DNA from: Citromicrobium sp.
GTDB taxonomy: Bacteria; Pseudomonadota; Alphaproteobacteria; Sphingomonadales; Sphingomonadaceae
Assembly (NCBI GenBank): GCA_003248395.1
Contig: QFNA01000006.1
Location: forward strand, 1 to 64,000
Direction of reading: 5' to 3'
DNA: 64,000 nt
Every line of letters begins with the position of its first letter. Position 1 is the stretch's first letter. Position numbers and translations under genes: made by a program. The notes below the pieces were generated by a model, which had not been told where the DNA came from, searched no databases, and saw only the letters and a program-made list of their open reading frames with translations. Shown here in pieces: positions 35,507-44,585 of the stretch.

Positions 35507-36475
35507 CTAAAGCTCCGCATGTCGGCGTTCTATCGCATCCCAGATGAGCCCGGCGGTGTCGGTCCCGTTGAACTTGTCGATCGCGACAATCCCGGTCGGA
35601 CTGGTCACATTGATCTCGGTCAGCCATTTCCCGCCAATGACGTCGATCCCGACGAAGACGAGACCGCGACGTTTGAGTTCGGGGCCCATGGCCGCACAGA
35701 TTTCCTCCTCGCGCGGGGTGAGGCTTGCAGCCTCTGCGTGCCCGCCCTGAGCGAGATTTGACCGGAATTCTCCTTCACCCGGAAACCGATTAATGGCGCC
35801 GGCAAATTCGCCGTCCACCAGCACGATACGTTTGTCGCCTGCGGAAACCTCGGGGAGAAATGGCTGGATCATGTGCGGTTCCGGCCAGGTCTGGTCGAAC
35901 ACTTCGCTGAGCGCCGAAAGATTGGTTCCCTCGGCGTCGATCCGGAAGATCGCCTTGCCGCCATTCCCGTGAAGCGGTTTGACGACCACCGATCCATGCT
36001 CCCGCTGAAATTCTCTCAGGTCCGGCAAAGCGCGCGCAATCATCGTCGGCGGCATGAATTGCGCGTAATCGAGGACGAACATCTTTTCCGGCGCGTTGAC
36101 CACTTCTCGGGGATCGTTAACCACCAGTGTCGTGCCCCGCAGGCGATCGAGCAGCAATGCCGCGCTGATGTAGCCGAGATGAAACGGCGGATCCTGCCGC
36201 ATCAGGACAACATCGATATCCTTTGCCAGATCGATAAGCCGACGCTCACCCGCCGAGAAGTGATCTCCTTCGACGCGCTGGACTTTTACCGGCGCGGCAT
36301 GGGCGGTGATCTTCCCCCCGCGTGTGCCATCGCTTTGCCACGCAAGCGTGCCGACATCGTAATGCCAGAGCTCGTGACCGCGAGCCTGCGCCGAGAGCAT
36401 CAGGGCAAAGCTGCTGTCGCCCGCAATATTGATATTTTCGAGCGGGTCCATCTGGACTGCGACGCGCAATGCCAT
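35507..36475 (-). CDS. gshB: Glutathione synthetase
   Basis: 322 residues starting MALRVAVQMDPLENINIAGDS. The prokaryotic GshB N-terminal domain contains VLMRQDPPFHLGYI. The ATP-grasp domain follows with VVKPLHGNGGKAIFRID, KRIVLVDGEFAGAINRFPGEGEFR, and the metal-binding VGIDVIGGKWLTEINVTSPTG. It adds glycine to gamma-glutamylcysteine in the cytoplasm. It lies between yraN and dedA on the same strand and probably belongs to the rsmI-yraN-gshB transcript. Confidence 0.96.
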   Translation of the reverse strand: MALRVAVQMDPLENINIAGDSSFALMLSAQARGHELWHYDVGTLAWQSDGTRGGKITAHAAPVKVQRVEGDHFSAGERRLIDLAKDIDVVLMRQDPPFHLGYISAALLLDRLRGTTLVVNDPREVVNAPEKMFVLDYAQFMPPTMIARALPDLREFQREHGSVVVKPLHGNGGKAIFRIDAEGTNLSALSEVFDQTWPEPHMIQPFLPEVSAGDKRIVLVDGEFAGAINRFPGEGEFRSNLAQGGHAEAASLTPREEEICAAMGPELKRRGLVFVGIDVIGGKWLTEINVTSPTGIVAIDKFNGTDTAGLIWDAIERRHAEL

Positions 36476-36508
36476 GTCTAACTCCGATTTACCGGCGGCC
36501 CCGAGATG

Positions 36509-36859
36509 TTACGGCTGCCAGGCGTTGGCGATGTGGCGCGGTAATGCGCCCGGCGCAAGCAGGATCACATCGACCCGTATATCCTCTCCGCCGGTAACAT
36601 AGTCATGCGCGACGGCTTCGACCGCGGCAGCGACGCGCCCGAGACGATATTCGTCGATCGCAAAGTCGAGGTCCGCGTTCTTCTTGCGCCACTTTACCTC
36701 GATAAACGCGACGACCGACCCGCGCTTTGCAATCAGATCGATCTCCCCCGCCGGAGTACGCACGCGCTTTGCCAGGATGCGCCAGCCCTTGGCCCTCAGC
36801 CATAGGGCAGCGCGCGCCTCCCCGTCGCGCCCGCTTTTTTCGGCGAGGTACCTGTTCAC
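36509..36859 (-). CDS. YraN family nuclease-like protein (UPF0102)
   Basis: 116 residues from a GTG at 36859 that overlaps the rsmI stop by 4 nt. The PD-(D/E)XK-like core is seen as GEARAALWLRAKGWRILAKR, then TPAGEIDLIAKRGSVVAFIEVKWRKK, with the Asp, Glu and Lys of the nuclease fold. Its biological role is not established. Pairing with rsmI is widespread and conserved. Confidence 0.88.
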   Translation of the reverse strand: MNRYLAEKSGRDGEARAALWLRAKGWRILAKRVRTPAGEIDLIAKRGSVVAFIEVKWRKKNADLDFAIDEYRLGRVAAAVEAVAHDYVTGGEDIRVDVILLAPGALPRHIANAWQP

Positions 36860-37710
36860 GAGCGACGCAATTCCATCGCGCGTGCATAGAGCGCTTTGCG
36901 ATCGAGGCCCGTTTCTCTCGCAACCTTCGCGGCGGCTTGCGACGGTTTCAGCGTGACCAGCGCCTCGATCAGCAAACTGTCGGCTTCCGCCTCATCGGCA
37001 GGCATTGCAATTGGCGGGGCAACCAACAGGACAATTTCTCCCTTGGGCGGATTGGCCTCGTAATGCGCCGACAATTCTGCGGGCGTTCCACGGCGCAGCT
37101 CCTCATGCAGCTTCGTCAGTTCGCGCGCGACGGCAACGTCCCGACCCGGCATGACATCGTCGATCGCCGCGAGCGCTTTCACCAGCCTCGGCGCGGTTTC
37201 GTAAAAGACCAGCGTCGTGTCGATTTCCGCCAGATTTTCCAATGCCTCGCGACGCGCCTTTTCCTTCGACGGGAGGAAACCTGCGAAGAGAAACCGATCG
37301 TTCGGCAGTCCGGATAGGGTCAGTCCGACCACTGCCGCGCAAGCCCCCGGGATGCTGGTGACGGCTATGCCTTCGGCGCGACAGTCGTTGACGAGTCGAT
37401 AGCCGGGGTCGCTGATCATCGGCGTACCCGCATCTGTCACCAGAGCCACGGCACCGTGCCGCATGGTCTCGACCAGACGCGACCGGGCGCGCTGCTCGCT
37501 ATGGTCGTCGTAACGCCACATCGGCTTGGAAATTGCTAGATGCTTGAGCAATTTGCCCGTCACGCGCGTATCTTCGCAGGCTACGCCATCACAGCGCGAC
37601 AGAATGTCCACAGCCCGCATGGTGATATCGCCCAAATTCCCGATGGGGGTGGCGACGATGTACAGACCGGGTAATAGGGGTTCTAATCGTGGGGAGTGGC
37701 TGTCATTCAC
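36856..37710 (-). CDS. rsmI: 16S rRNA 2'-O-ribose C1402 methyltransferase RsmI
   Basis: 284 residues from a GTG at 37710 with an AGGGAAG ribosome site 5 nt upstream. The SAM-dependent tetrapyrrole-methylase fold has LYIVATPIGNLGDITMRAVD, CEDTRVTGKLLKHL, VALVTDAGTPMISDPGYRLV and SIPGACAAVVGLTLSGLP. Its product modifies C1402 in the ribosome decoding centre together with RsmH. It is divergent from the LpoA-like gene over 38 nt and translationally coupled to yraN. Confidence 0.94.
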   Translation of the reverse strand: MNDSHSPRLEPLLPGLYIVATPIGNLGDITMRAVDILSRCDGVACEDTRVTGKLLKHLAISKPMWRYDDHSEQRARSRLVETMRHGAVALVTDAGTPMISDPGYRLVNDCRAEGIAVTSIPGACAAVVGLTLSGLPNDRFLFAGFLPSKEKARREALENLAEIDTTLVFYETAPRLVKALAAIDDVMPGRDVAVARELTKLHEELRRGTPAELSAHYEANPPKGEIVLLVAPPIAMPADEAEADSLLIEALVTLKPSQAAAKVARETGLDRKALYARAMELRRS

Positions 37711-37748
37711 GCTTCCCTATTGGACGACAAAAGAGGGAAGCGGCAAGG

Positions 37749-38909
37749 ATGAAGCGTGCGATTGTGAACCGCCGGACGATTTTACTGACGGCAGCGGCAA
37801 CGCTGATGGCCGGCTGCTCGATCATCCCCAAAACCGGCCCTACCGAAGCGCCCCCGTCCCCCAGTCCTGTGCCGAGCCCCGGACCGAGCAGCCTGCCGCA
37901 GGATGAGCGGCGGCATCGCGTGGCCCTGCTCGTGCCCCTGTCCGGAGACACTGCCGGAGCCGGTCAATCCATTGCCAACGCAACCACGATGGCGATTCTG
38001 GACACGAATGCGGAAAATTTGCGGATTACGACTTACGATACCGCGAAGGGGCCGGAGGCGGCAGCGCGAGAAGCGATCGCCGATGGCAATCGCCTCATCC
38101 TGGGTCCGCTGCTGGGTTCGAATGTCGCATCGGTTCGTCAACATGCCGCGGCCGCCGGTGTCCCGATCATCAGTTTCTCGAACGATACCAGCATCGCCGG
38201 GCCGGGCGTTTTCGTCATGGGACACGTACCCGAACAGTCGGTTGGCAGGAGCGTGGGCTACGCCCGGTCGAAAGGCGCGGATGCGTTCGCCGTGCTCGTT
38301 CCCGAAAGCGAATATGGCAAGCGCGCCGAAGCGAGTTTTCGCGCAGCACTGCGCGAGCATGGCGGTCGGGTGGTCGCAACGGAGCGTTACGATCGCGCAA
38401 ATACCTCGGTCATCAGCGCTGCGGGTCGCTTGAAATCCTTTGGCGGCTACGACGCGGTTTTTATCGGCGACGGCGGTCAATCTTCGGTTCGCGCGGGCGA
38501 GGCGGTGTCGGCCGGCAGCGGTAACGCGCCCCAGTTGATCGGTACCGAAAGGTGGGATGGCGAACTTGCCGCGCTGCGTTCGTCCGAATTGGACGGTGCA
38601 ATCTTTGCCGCGGTCCGGGGCGACCGCTTCCCCGATTTCGTCAAGAGCTATGAATCGCGTTTCGGCGGGCGACCCTACCGCATCGCCACACTCGGTTACG
38701 ACGCGGTGTTGCTGACCCTGCGCGCCTCGCGCGACTGGACGCCGGGACGGCCCTTTCCCGTAAACGTGCTTTTCCAGGACGGCGGTTTCGACGGGATGGA
38801 TGGCATTTTCCGCTTCCAGCGCAACGGGGTCGTCCAGCGCGCGATGGAGGTCCGCCAGATTCGCAATGGCGAAGCGAGAACGGTTTCCGCTGCTCCGTCG
38901 TCGTTCTGA
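37749..38909 (+). CDS. LpoA-like penicillin-binding-protein activator lipoprotein
   Basis: 386 residues from the ATG at 37749. The lipobox (AAATLMAGC) is followed by a Pro/Ser linker (APPSPSPVPSPGPSS). A type-1 periplasmic-binding fold (Peripla_BP_6) follows, beginning HRVALLVPLSGDTAGAGQSIAN, with GPLLGSNVASVRQHAA and VPIISFSNDTSIAGPGVFVMG. In gammaproteobacteria, LpoA activates PBP1A from the outer membrane; the alphaproteobacterial proteins share the C-terminal half only, so an equivalent role is an inference. It is divergent from rsmI, as in many proteobacteria. Confidence 0.85.
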   Translation: MKRAIVNRRTILLTAAATLMAGCSIIPKTGPTEAPPSPSPVPSPGPSSLPQDERRHRVALLVPLSGDTAGAGQSIANATTMAILDTNAENLRITTYDTAKGPEAAAREAIADGNRLILGPLLGSNVASVRQHAAAAGVPIISFSNDTSIAGPGVFVMGHVPEQSVGRSVGYARSKGADAFAVLVPESEYGKRAEASFRAALREHGGRVVATERYDRANTSVISAAGRLKSFGGYDAVFIGDGGQSSVRAGEAVSAGSGNAPQLIGTERWDGELAALRSSELDGAIFAAVRGDRFPDFVKSYESRFGGRPYRIATLGYDAVLLTLRASRDWTPGRPFPVNVLFQDGGFDGMDGIFRFQRNGVVQRAMEVRQIRNGEARTVSAAPSSF

Positions 38910-38972
38910 CAGGCGGATAACCTTCTGCGAATGCTTGTGCCGCCGGATTCGCGCGCGATATAGCCTGTAACG

Positions 38973-40884
38973 ATGTCCGACGATCTTTTCGAAAACACAC
39001 CCACCTCCAGCGGCGACTACGACGCGTCTTCGATCGAAGTGCTCGAAGGGCTCGAGCCTGTCCGCCGCCGCCCCGGCATGTATATCGGCGGGACCGACGA
39101 TCGCGCCCTGCACCATTTGGTCGCCGAGGTGCTCGACAATGCCATGGACGAGGCCGTCGCCGGCCACGCCAGCCGTATCGAGATGAAGGTCGAGGAAGGG
39201 AACAAGGTCACTGTCTCGGACAATGGCCGCGGCATTCCGGTCGGCGAGCATGCGAAATATCCCGGCAAATCCACGCTCGAGGTCATCCTCACGACGTTGC
39301 ACTCCGGCGGCAAGTTTTCCGGCAAGGCCTATGCCACGAGCGGTGGCCTGCACGGCGTGGGCGTCAGCGTGGTCAACGCATTGAGCAGCCACACGCGGGT
39401 CGAGGTGGCCCGCGACAAGACACTCTATGCTCAGGAATTCGCAAAAGGGCACCCGACCGGCAAGCTGGAGGAAGTCGGTGCCGCTCCGAACCGGCGCGGC
39501 ACGACTGTCAGCTTCGTGCCGGACACCGAGATTTTCGGCGATCGCAAATTCAGTCCCAAGCGCCTGTTCAGACTTGCGCGATCGAAAGCCTATCTCTTCG
39601 CCGGTGTCGAAATTCGCTGGAAATGCGCACCCTCGCTGACGAGCGACGATGTGCCCGAAGAGGCGGTGTTCAAATTTCCGGGCGGGCTTGCCGATCACCT
39701 GGCCGAACAAATCAACGGTCGCGAATGCGTCACATCGCAGCCCTTTGCCGGCAGCCAGGATTTTCCGGAAATGGATGACGGCATCCAGCAGGGCCGCGTG
39801 GAATGGGCGATTGCCTGGCCGCTATTCTCGGACGGATCGACCAGTTGGTATTGCAACACCGTGCCTACGCCCGACGGGGGTACGCATGAACAGGGTCTTC
39901 GCGCGGCGCTGACCAAGGGATTGCGCGCCTTTGGCGACCTGACAGGGGCGAAGAAGGCAAAGGATCTCACCGCCGATGACGTCATGACCGGCGCCGAGGT
40001 CATGTTGAGCGTCTTTATCCGCGATCCGCAGTTCCAGAGCCAGACCAAGGACCGGCTCACCTCGCCCGAGGCGGCAAAGCTGGTCGAAAGTGCCGTACGC
40101 GACCATTTCGATCATTTCCTCACCGACAATCAAACGCAAGACCGCGACCAATGCCAAGAAGCTTCGTCTTCCGGGCAAATTGACTGACTGTAGCGGCGAA
40201 GGCGACGGCGATACCGAACTTTTCATCGTCGAGGGCGACAGTGCAGGCGGCAGCGCCAAACAGGCGCGCGATCGCAAGACGCAGGCGATCCTGCCGATCC
40301 GCGGCAAGATCCTCAACGTCGCCAGCGCCACGGCAGACAAGATCCGCGCCAACAGCGAAATCGCCGACCTGACGCTCGCGATGGGGTGCAGCACTCGCAA
40401 GGACTGCAATCCCGAACACCTGCGCTATGACCGCATCATCATCATGACCGATGCCGATGTCGACGGCGCGCATATCGCAACGCTGCTAATGACCTTCTTC
40501 TTCCAGGAGATGCCGGAAGTGGTGCGCGGTGGGCACCTCTATCTCGCGCAACCGCCCCTCTATCGCCTGACCGCGGGGAAGGAGAGCCGATATGCCCGCG
40601 ACGACGAACATCGCAAGGAGCTCGAAGAGACCGTTTTCAAGGGGAAGAAGGTCGAGGTCGGTCGGTTCAAGGGCCTCGGCGAGATGAACCCGGCGCAGCT
40701 GCGCGAAACCACCATGAATCCCGATACGCGCAGCCTGATCCGCATCACCCTGCCCGCTGAATTCGAGGATCGCGCGGTGGTAAAGGTGCTCGTCGATCAG
40801 CTGATGGGGCGCAATCCGGAACACCGGTTCAATTTCATCCAGAACAATGCCGGCGAATTCGATCGCGAGATGATCGACGCCTAG
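38973..40884 (+). pseudogene. parE: DNA topoisomerase IV subunit B, frameshifted with an internal deletion
   Basis: Frame one (from the ATG at 38973) has the GHKL ATPase motifs DNAMDEAVAGHAS, DNGRGIPVG and YATSGGLHGVGVSVVN, then the transducer domain to DHFDHFLTDN at 40130. Frame two resumes at KRKTATNAKKLRLPGKLTDC and carries the TOPRIM motifs EGDSAGGSAKQ, LPIRGKILNV and MTDADVDGAHIATLL to the stop at 40884. About 23-27 residues normally present between them (helix with MDRGKALLG... preceding KRK) are gone. The total of 1912 nt requires a loss of 2 more than a multiple of 3. ParE with ParC decatenates chromosomes and is normally essential, so a real lesion here would need a second copy. Confidence 0.88.
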
Positions 40885-42095
40885 TCCGCCGCCACCGTGT
40901 GGATGTGAAGCTCACCCTCGAGCGTCTTGTGAACCGGGCACTTGTCGGCAATCTCCATCAGCTTGTCCTGCTGCTCCGCGCTCAGCGTTCCGCCTGAAAA
41001 CGTGATCGTGCGATGGAGGGCCTGCAAATTCTCGCCCTTCGCCATATCCTCGGCATGCTCATGCTTGTGATCGCGCTCGTGCCGGACGTGGACACGCACG
41101 CGCCCTAGCGGCCATTCCTTGCGATCGGCATACATCTTCATGGTCATGGCCGTGCATGTACCTAGGGCTGCCCCCAGAAGATCGTAAGGCGTGGGCCCGC
41201 TATCGTCACCGCCATAATCCTTGGGCTCGTCCACGATGAAGTGGTGCGACCGCGTATGGACTTCCGTGCCGAACTTGCCGTGGCCGGTGCACGCCACGAT
41301 ACCTTCCTCGGGATTGGGCCAATTGTTTCGCAGCGGCAGATAGCGGCGGGCCCATGACGTGATCACACCGGCAAGGAAATCGGCATCCTCTTCTTTCGTG
41401 AGGAGGTGATCCGCACCCGCCAGGCTGACAAAGCTCTTGGGATGCTTGGCGGCCAGAAATAGCTTTTCCGCATTGTTGATATCGACCGTATTGTCGGTCG
41501 GCGAATGGGCGAACAGCAAGGGTATGCGGAGTTGACGGACTTCTTGCTGGAGGTCGATCTCTCGCGTGCGGTCCAGAAAGCGTTTGCTCAGATGAAACGG
41601 GCGCCCGGCGATTTTGACATTGCCTTCGCCTTCGCGCTCGATGGCATCCAGATCGCCGTCGATGTTGCCCAGCACATGCGGGACGTCTGCGGGCGCGCCG
41701 GCGGTCGCGATCGCGGCTATTCGTTCGACCCCGATATCGTCGGCAGCCGCCAGCACGGCGGCACCCCCCAGACTGTGCCCGACCAGCAGGATTCCGTCGC
41801 CATAGCGATCGCACATGAACTGCGCTGCCTGGACGAGATCCTCGACATCGCCAGCGAACCCGGCGCTGCCGAAGTCACCACCGCTACCGCCAAGCCCGGC
41901 AAAATCGAACCGCAGCGTCACGATCCCGTTGCGGGCAAGCTCGCGCGAAACCGCGATCGCGGCGCGGCTCTGCTTTGTACAAGTGAAGCAATGGGCGAAC
42001 AGCGCCGCGCCGCGGATCAGGCCGGTGGGCGTTTCCAGCGATCCAGCCAGTTCATGTCCGTGGGGCGTGGGGATTTTCACGTTCTCGGTCGGCAT
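40881..42095 (-). CDS. Alpha/beta hydrolase fused to an OsmC-type peroxiredoxin domain
   Basis: 404 residues from the ATG at 42095 (MPTENVKIPTPHGHELAGSL). The N-terminal half is a serine hydrolase with nucleophile Ser108 in ILLVGHSLGGAAV, oxyanion FAHCFTC and a late His in LAGADHLLTKEED. The C-terminal half (from about residue 265) is OsmC-like, with both redox cysteines in LGTCTAMTM and DKCPVHKTL. OsmC reduces organic peroxides. The fused form is well known in proteobacteria, but its substrate is not. The stop overlaps the parE stop in CTAG. Confidence 0.9.
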   Translation of the reverse strand: MPTENVKIPTPHGHELAGSLETPTGLIRGAALFAHCFTCTKQSRAAIAVSRELARNGIVTLRFDFAGLGGSGGDFGSAGFAGDVEDLVQAAQFMCDRYGDGILLVGHSLGGAAVLAAADDIGVERIAAIATAGAPADVPHVLGNIDGDLDAIEREGEGNVKIAGRPFHLSKRFLDRTREIDLQQEVRQLRIPLLFAHSPTDNTVDINNAEKLFLAAKHPKSFVSLAGADHLLTKEEDADFLAGVITSWARRYLPLRNNWPNPEEGIVACTGHGKFGTEVHTRSHHFIVDEPKDYGGDDSGPTPYDLLGAALGTCTAMTMKMYADRKEWPLGRVRVHVRHERDHKHEHAEDMAKGENLQALHRTITFSGGTLSAEQQDKLMEIADKCPVHKTLEGELHIHTVAAD

Positions 42096-42196
42096 TTGTC
42101 CTCCGGCTGCACAGCTTGGTCTCTTCGCCCCCAACGCCCCCTTGCCCTCTTCGTGCCCGCCCCCTAACGCCAACGTAAAGTTTCAAGGGACAACCG

Positions 42197-43063
42197 ATGT
42201 CAGATAACGCCACCGACCAGACCCGTTTCGAAGGGACCCAATCCTATATTGCGACCGAGGATCTAAAGGTCGCGGTCAATGCGGCGGTGACGCTGCGCCG
42301 CCCCCTGCTGGTCAAGGGCGAACCGGGCACGGGCAAGACCGTGCTGGCCCACGAAATTTCGAAGGCGCTCGATGCCCCGCTGATCGAATGGAACGTGAAA
42401 TCCACGACCAAGGCGCAGCAGGGCTTGTACGAATATGACGCCGTGGCGCGCCTTCGCGATGGGCAGCTGGGCGACGAGCGCGTCCACGACATCGCGAACT
42501 ACATCAAGAAGGGCAAGCTGTGGGAAGCCTTCACCAGCGAGAGACTGCCTGTCCTGCTGATCGACGAAATCGACAAGGCCGATATCGAGTTTCCCAACGA
42601 CCTGCTGCAGGAACTCGACCGGATGAGTTTCGACGTTTACGAAACGCACGAGCGGATCGAGGCGCAAGAGCGGCCGATAGTCGTGATCACGTCGAACAAC
42701 GAGAAGGAATTGCCCGACGCTTTCCTGCGTCGATGCTTCTTCCACTACATCAAGTTCCCCGACCGCGAGACGATGCGCGACATTATCGAGGTCCATTTCC
42801 CCGGTATCCAGAAAAACCTCGTCAGCAAGGCGATGGAAATCTTCTACGAAATCCGCGACGTGCCCGGGCTGAAGAAAAAGCCCAGCACCAGCGAGCTGCT
42901 CGATTGGCTGAAGCTGCTGCTCAACGAGGACATGCCGCTGGAGGTCTTGCAGGACAGCAATCCCAACGCGGCGATCCCTCCGCTGCATGGTGCGCTGCTG
43001 AAAAACGAACAGGATGTGATGATGTTCGAACGGCTGGCCTTCATGGCGCGCCGCCAGAGCTGA
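42197..43063 (+). CDS. MoxR-type AAA+ ATPase
   Basis: 288 residues. Walker A is KGEPGTGKTVLAH, Walker B is LPVLLIDEIDKADIEFPNDLLQELD, and sensor-1 is VVITSNNEKELPDAFLRRCFFHYI. MoxR ATPases work as chaperones that load metals or activate enzymes, usually with a VWA partner. The VWA/CoxE-like gene at 44586 is the likely partner, although a chemotaxis gene on the opposite strand lies between them. The C-terminal lid ends MMFERLAFMARRQS. Confidence 0.92.
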   Translation: MSDNATDQTRFEGTQSYIATEDLKVAVNAAVTLRRPLLVKGEPGTGKTVLAHEISKALDAPLIEWNVKSTTKAQQGLYEYDAVARLRDGQLGDERVHDIANYIKKGKLWEAFTSERLPVLLIDEIDKADIEFPNDLLQELDRMSFDVYETHERIEAQERPIVVITSNNEKELPDAFLRRCFFHYIKFPDRETMRDIIEVHFPGIQKNLVSKAMEIFYEIRDVPGLKKKPSTSELLDWLKLLLNEDMPLEVLQDSNPNAAIPPLHGALLKNEQDVMMFERLAFMARRQS

Positions 43064-43066
43064 TCG

Positions 43067-44467
43067 TCAGCGGAAACTGTAAGCCAGTTCAAAATCGCCC
43101 CATCGACGGCCCTTGATGACGAGCGGCACGTAGACATTGCGAACCACGACGTAATTCTTTCCGTCGCCTTCCTGGCGATAGACGGCCATCATGTAACCGT
43201 CGCGGCTCTTCTTGGCGCGCCTGTCGATCGGCTCGAGCATGATGCGGCCGTTGCGGCAATAGGTCGTGTCGTGCACGATATCCCCAGTCGGTGAGCGCGA
43301 CCGGTCCGACACGTGGGTCGGCAGGAAGCCGTTCATGTCCGCTTCCGAACACATGAGAGTCGCCCCGCCTTCTGCCACGACGCGGTCGTTGATGGGGCGC
43401 CAGTTGGCATCGGCCCAGTCGCTCAATGTCGTGCGATACAGCTTGGGGTTCGAGCCTTCGACATAGCGATAGTCGGTATCGAACAGCGCATCTTCCGAAA
43501 TCTCTCCGGCGTCGATCGCAGCTTCGGTCATCCGGACGATCTCGGCACCGACCTGCTGGGCCTTGTCGACCATGACGCTGTCCTGCGGCGACAGCCCGGC
43601 CTTGACGAGCCGGTCGAACATCTCGCTGGCGGTCATTTCCAGCTCTTCCATCCGGTTGTGCGCGGATTCGAGATTGCGTTCATTTTCGGTCGCGGCACGA
43701 TCGAAACTTTCGATCACGTCCTGGACGCGGTCGACATGCGCCGTCATCATGGCCGTTGCGCGGGTGATCTGGTCGTTCTGCTGATCGACTTCGCCGACGA
43801 GCTGGGTCACCCCGCTCAAGGTCTGGTCGATGCTGGCGACCGATGCCTTGGCTTCGTTGGACGCCTTCGCGCCGGCCTCGATCCTTCCGATGACGGACCC
43901 GGCCTCGTCGCTGAGGTTCTCGACGACTGTTGCGATTTCGTCGGTGGCCTTGCGCGTCTCGCCGGCGAGCGATTTCACTTCGTTCGCCACGACGGCAAAG
44001 GTCTTGCCCGCATCGCCTGCACGCATCGCTTCTATGGTGGCGTTCAGGGCAAGGATGTTGGTGGTATCGGCAATCTGCTCGATATCCTTCGAGCAACGCT
44101 TCACCTGGTCCATCGCCGCGGCAAATCCGGTGACGTGCGTCGCCAGCGCCTCGACGAGGTCCAGCAGACCGGTGATTTGCTGGAGCGACGCCTGAATTTG
44201 GCCCGCGCCCTGCCCCAGGCGCTCGATCGCGCGGGCGGAAAGCAGGCGCGCCTCGTCGCTCGCCTCGGCGACCTTGCGCTGGTCGCGTTCCAGCTCATGC
44301 ACCGTGTTCTGCAACTCGGCGTGCTCGTCGCGAAGGACCGCGCTGCTTTCGATCACCGCCTGCACGATGCCCGCGACGTCGGAACAGCCGACCGTCACCT
44401 TGCCGCAGCTTTCCGGAATATCGCCCAGCGCTGCCGCGCTGTTTGCGTCGACCCTCATCTGTTCCAT
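43067..44467 (-). CDS. Soluble methyl-accepting chemotaxis-type transducer with C-terminal sensor
   Basis: 466 residues from the ATG at 44467 ([16 protein letters not shown]), with GAGGGTCAGG upstream. No membrane helix is present. A long coiled-coil signalling domain has the hairpin tip [22 protein letters not shown] and [20 protein letters not shown], the core MCP motif. Unusually, the signalling domain comes first and the ligand-type domain is C-terminal: [18 protein letters not shown]... through [15 protein letters not shown] to a Cache-like end [20 protein letters not shown]. It would signal through CheA/CheW from the cytoplasm. No che gene is in the window. Confidence 0.88.
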   Translation of the reverse strand: MEQMRVDANSAAALGDIPESCGKVTVGCSDVAGIVQAVIESSAVLRDEHAELQNTVHELERDQRKVAEASDEARLLSARAIERLGQGAGQIQASLQQITGLLDLVEALATHVTGFAAAMDQVKRCSKDIEQIADTTNILALNATIEAMRAGDAGKTFAVVANEVKSLAGETRKATDEIATVVENLSDEAGSVIGRIEAGAKASNEAKASVASIDQTLSGVTQLVGEVDQQNDQITRATAMMTAHVDRVQDVIESFDRAATENERNLESAHNRMEELEMTASEMFDRLVKAGLSPQDSVMVDKAQQVGAEIVRMTEAAIDAGEISEDALFDTDYRYVEGSNPKLYRTTLSDWADANWRPINDRVVAEGGATLMCSEADMNGFLPTHVSDRSRSPTGDIVHDTTYCRNGRIMLEPIDRRAKKSRDGYMMAVYRQEGDGKNYVVVRNVYVPLVIKGRRWGDFELAYSFR

Positions 44468-44585
44468 CGCAACCTGACCCTCATTCTCCCGGACGGATCG
44501 TGACGTAAGCAAAAGCGGTTATCATGCGGTTAAAGACAGCGGTTGCGGCTGGCTGCTCGCGGATTTGCGCGCTATGCCCGAAAGC

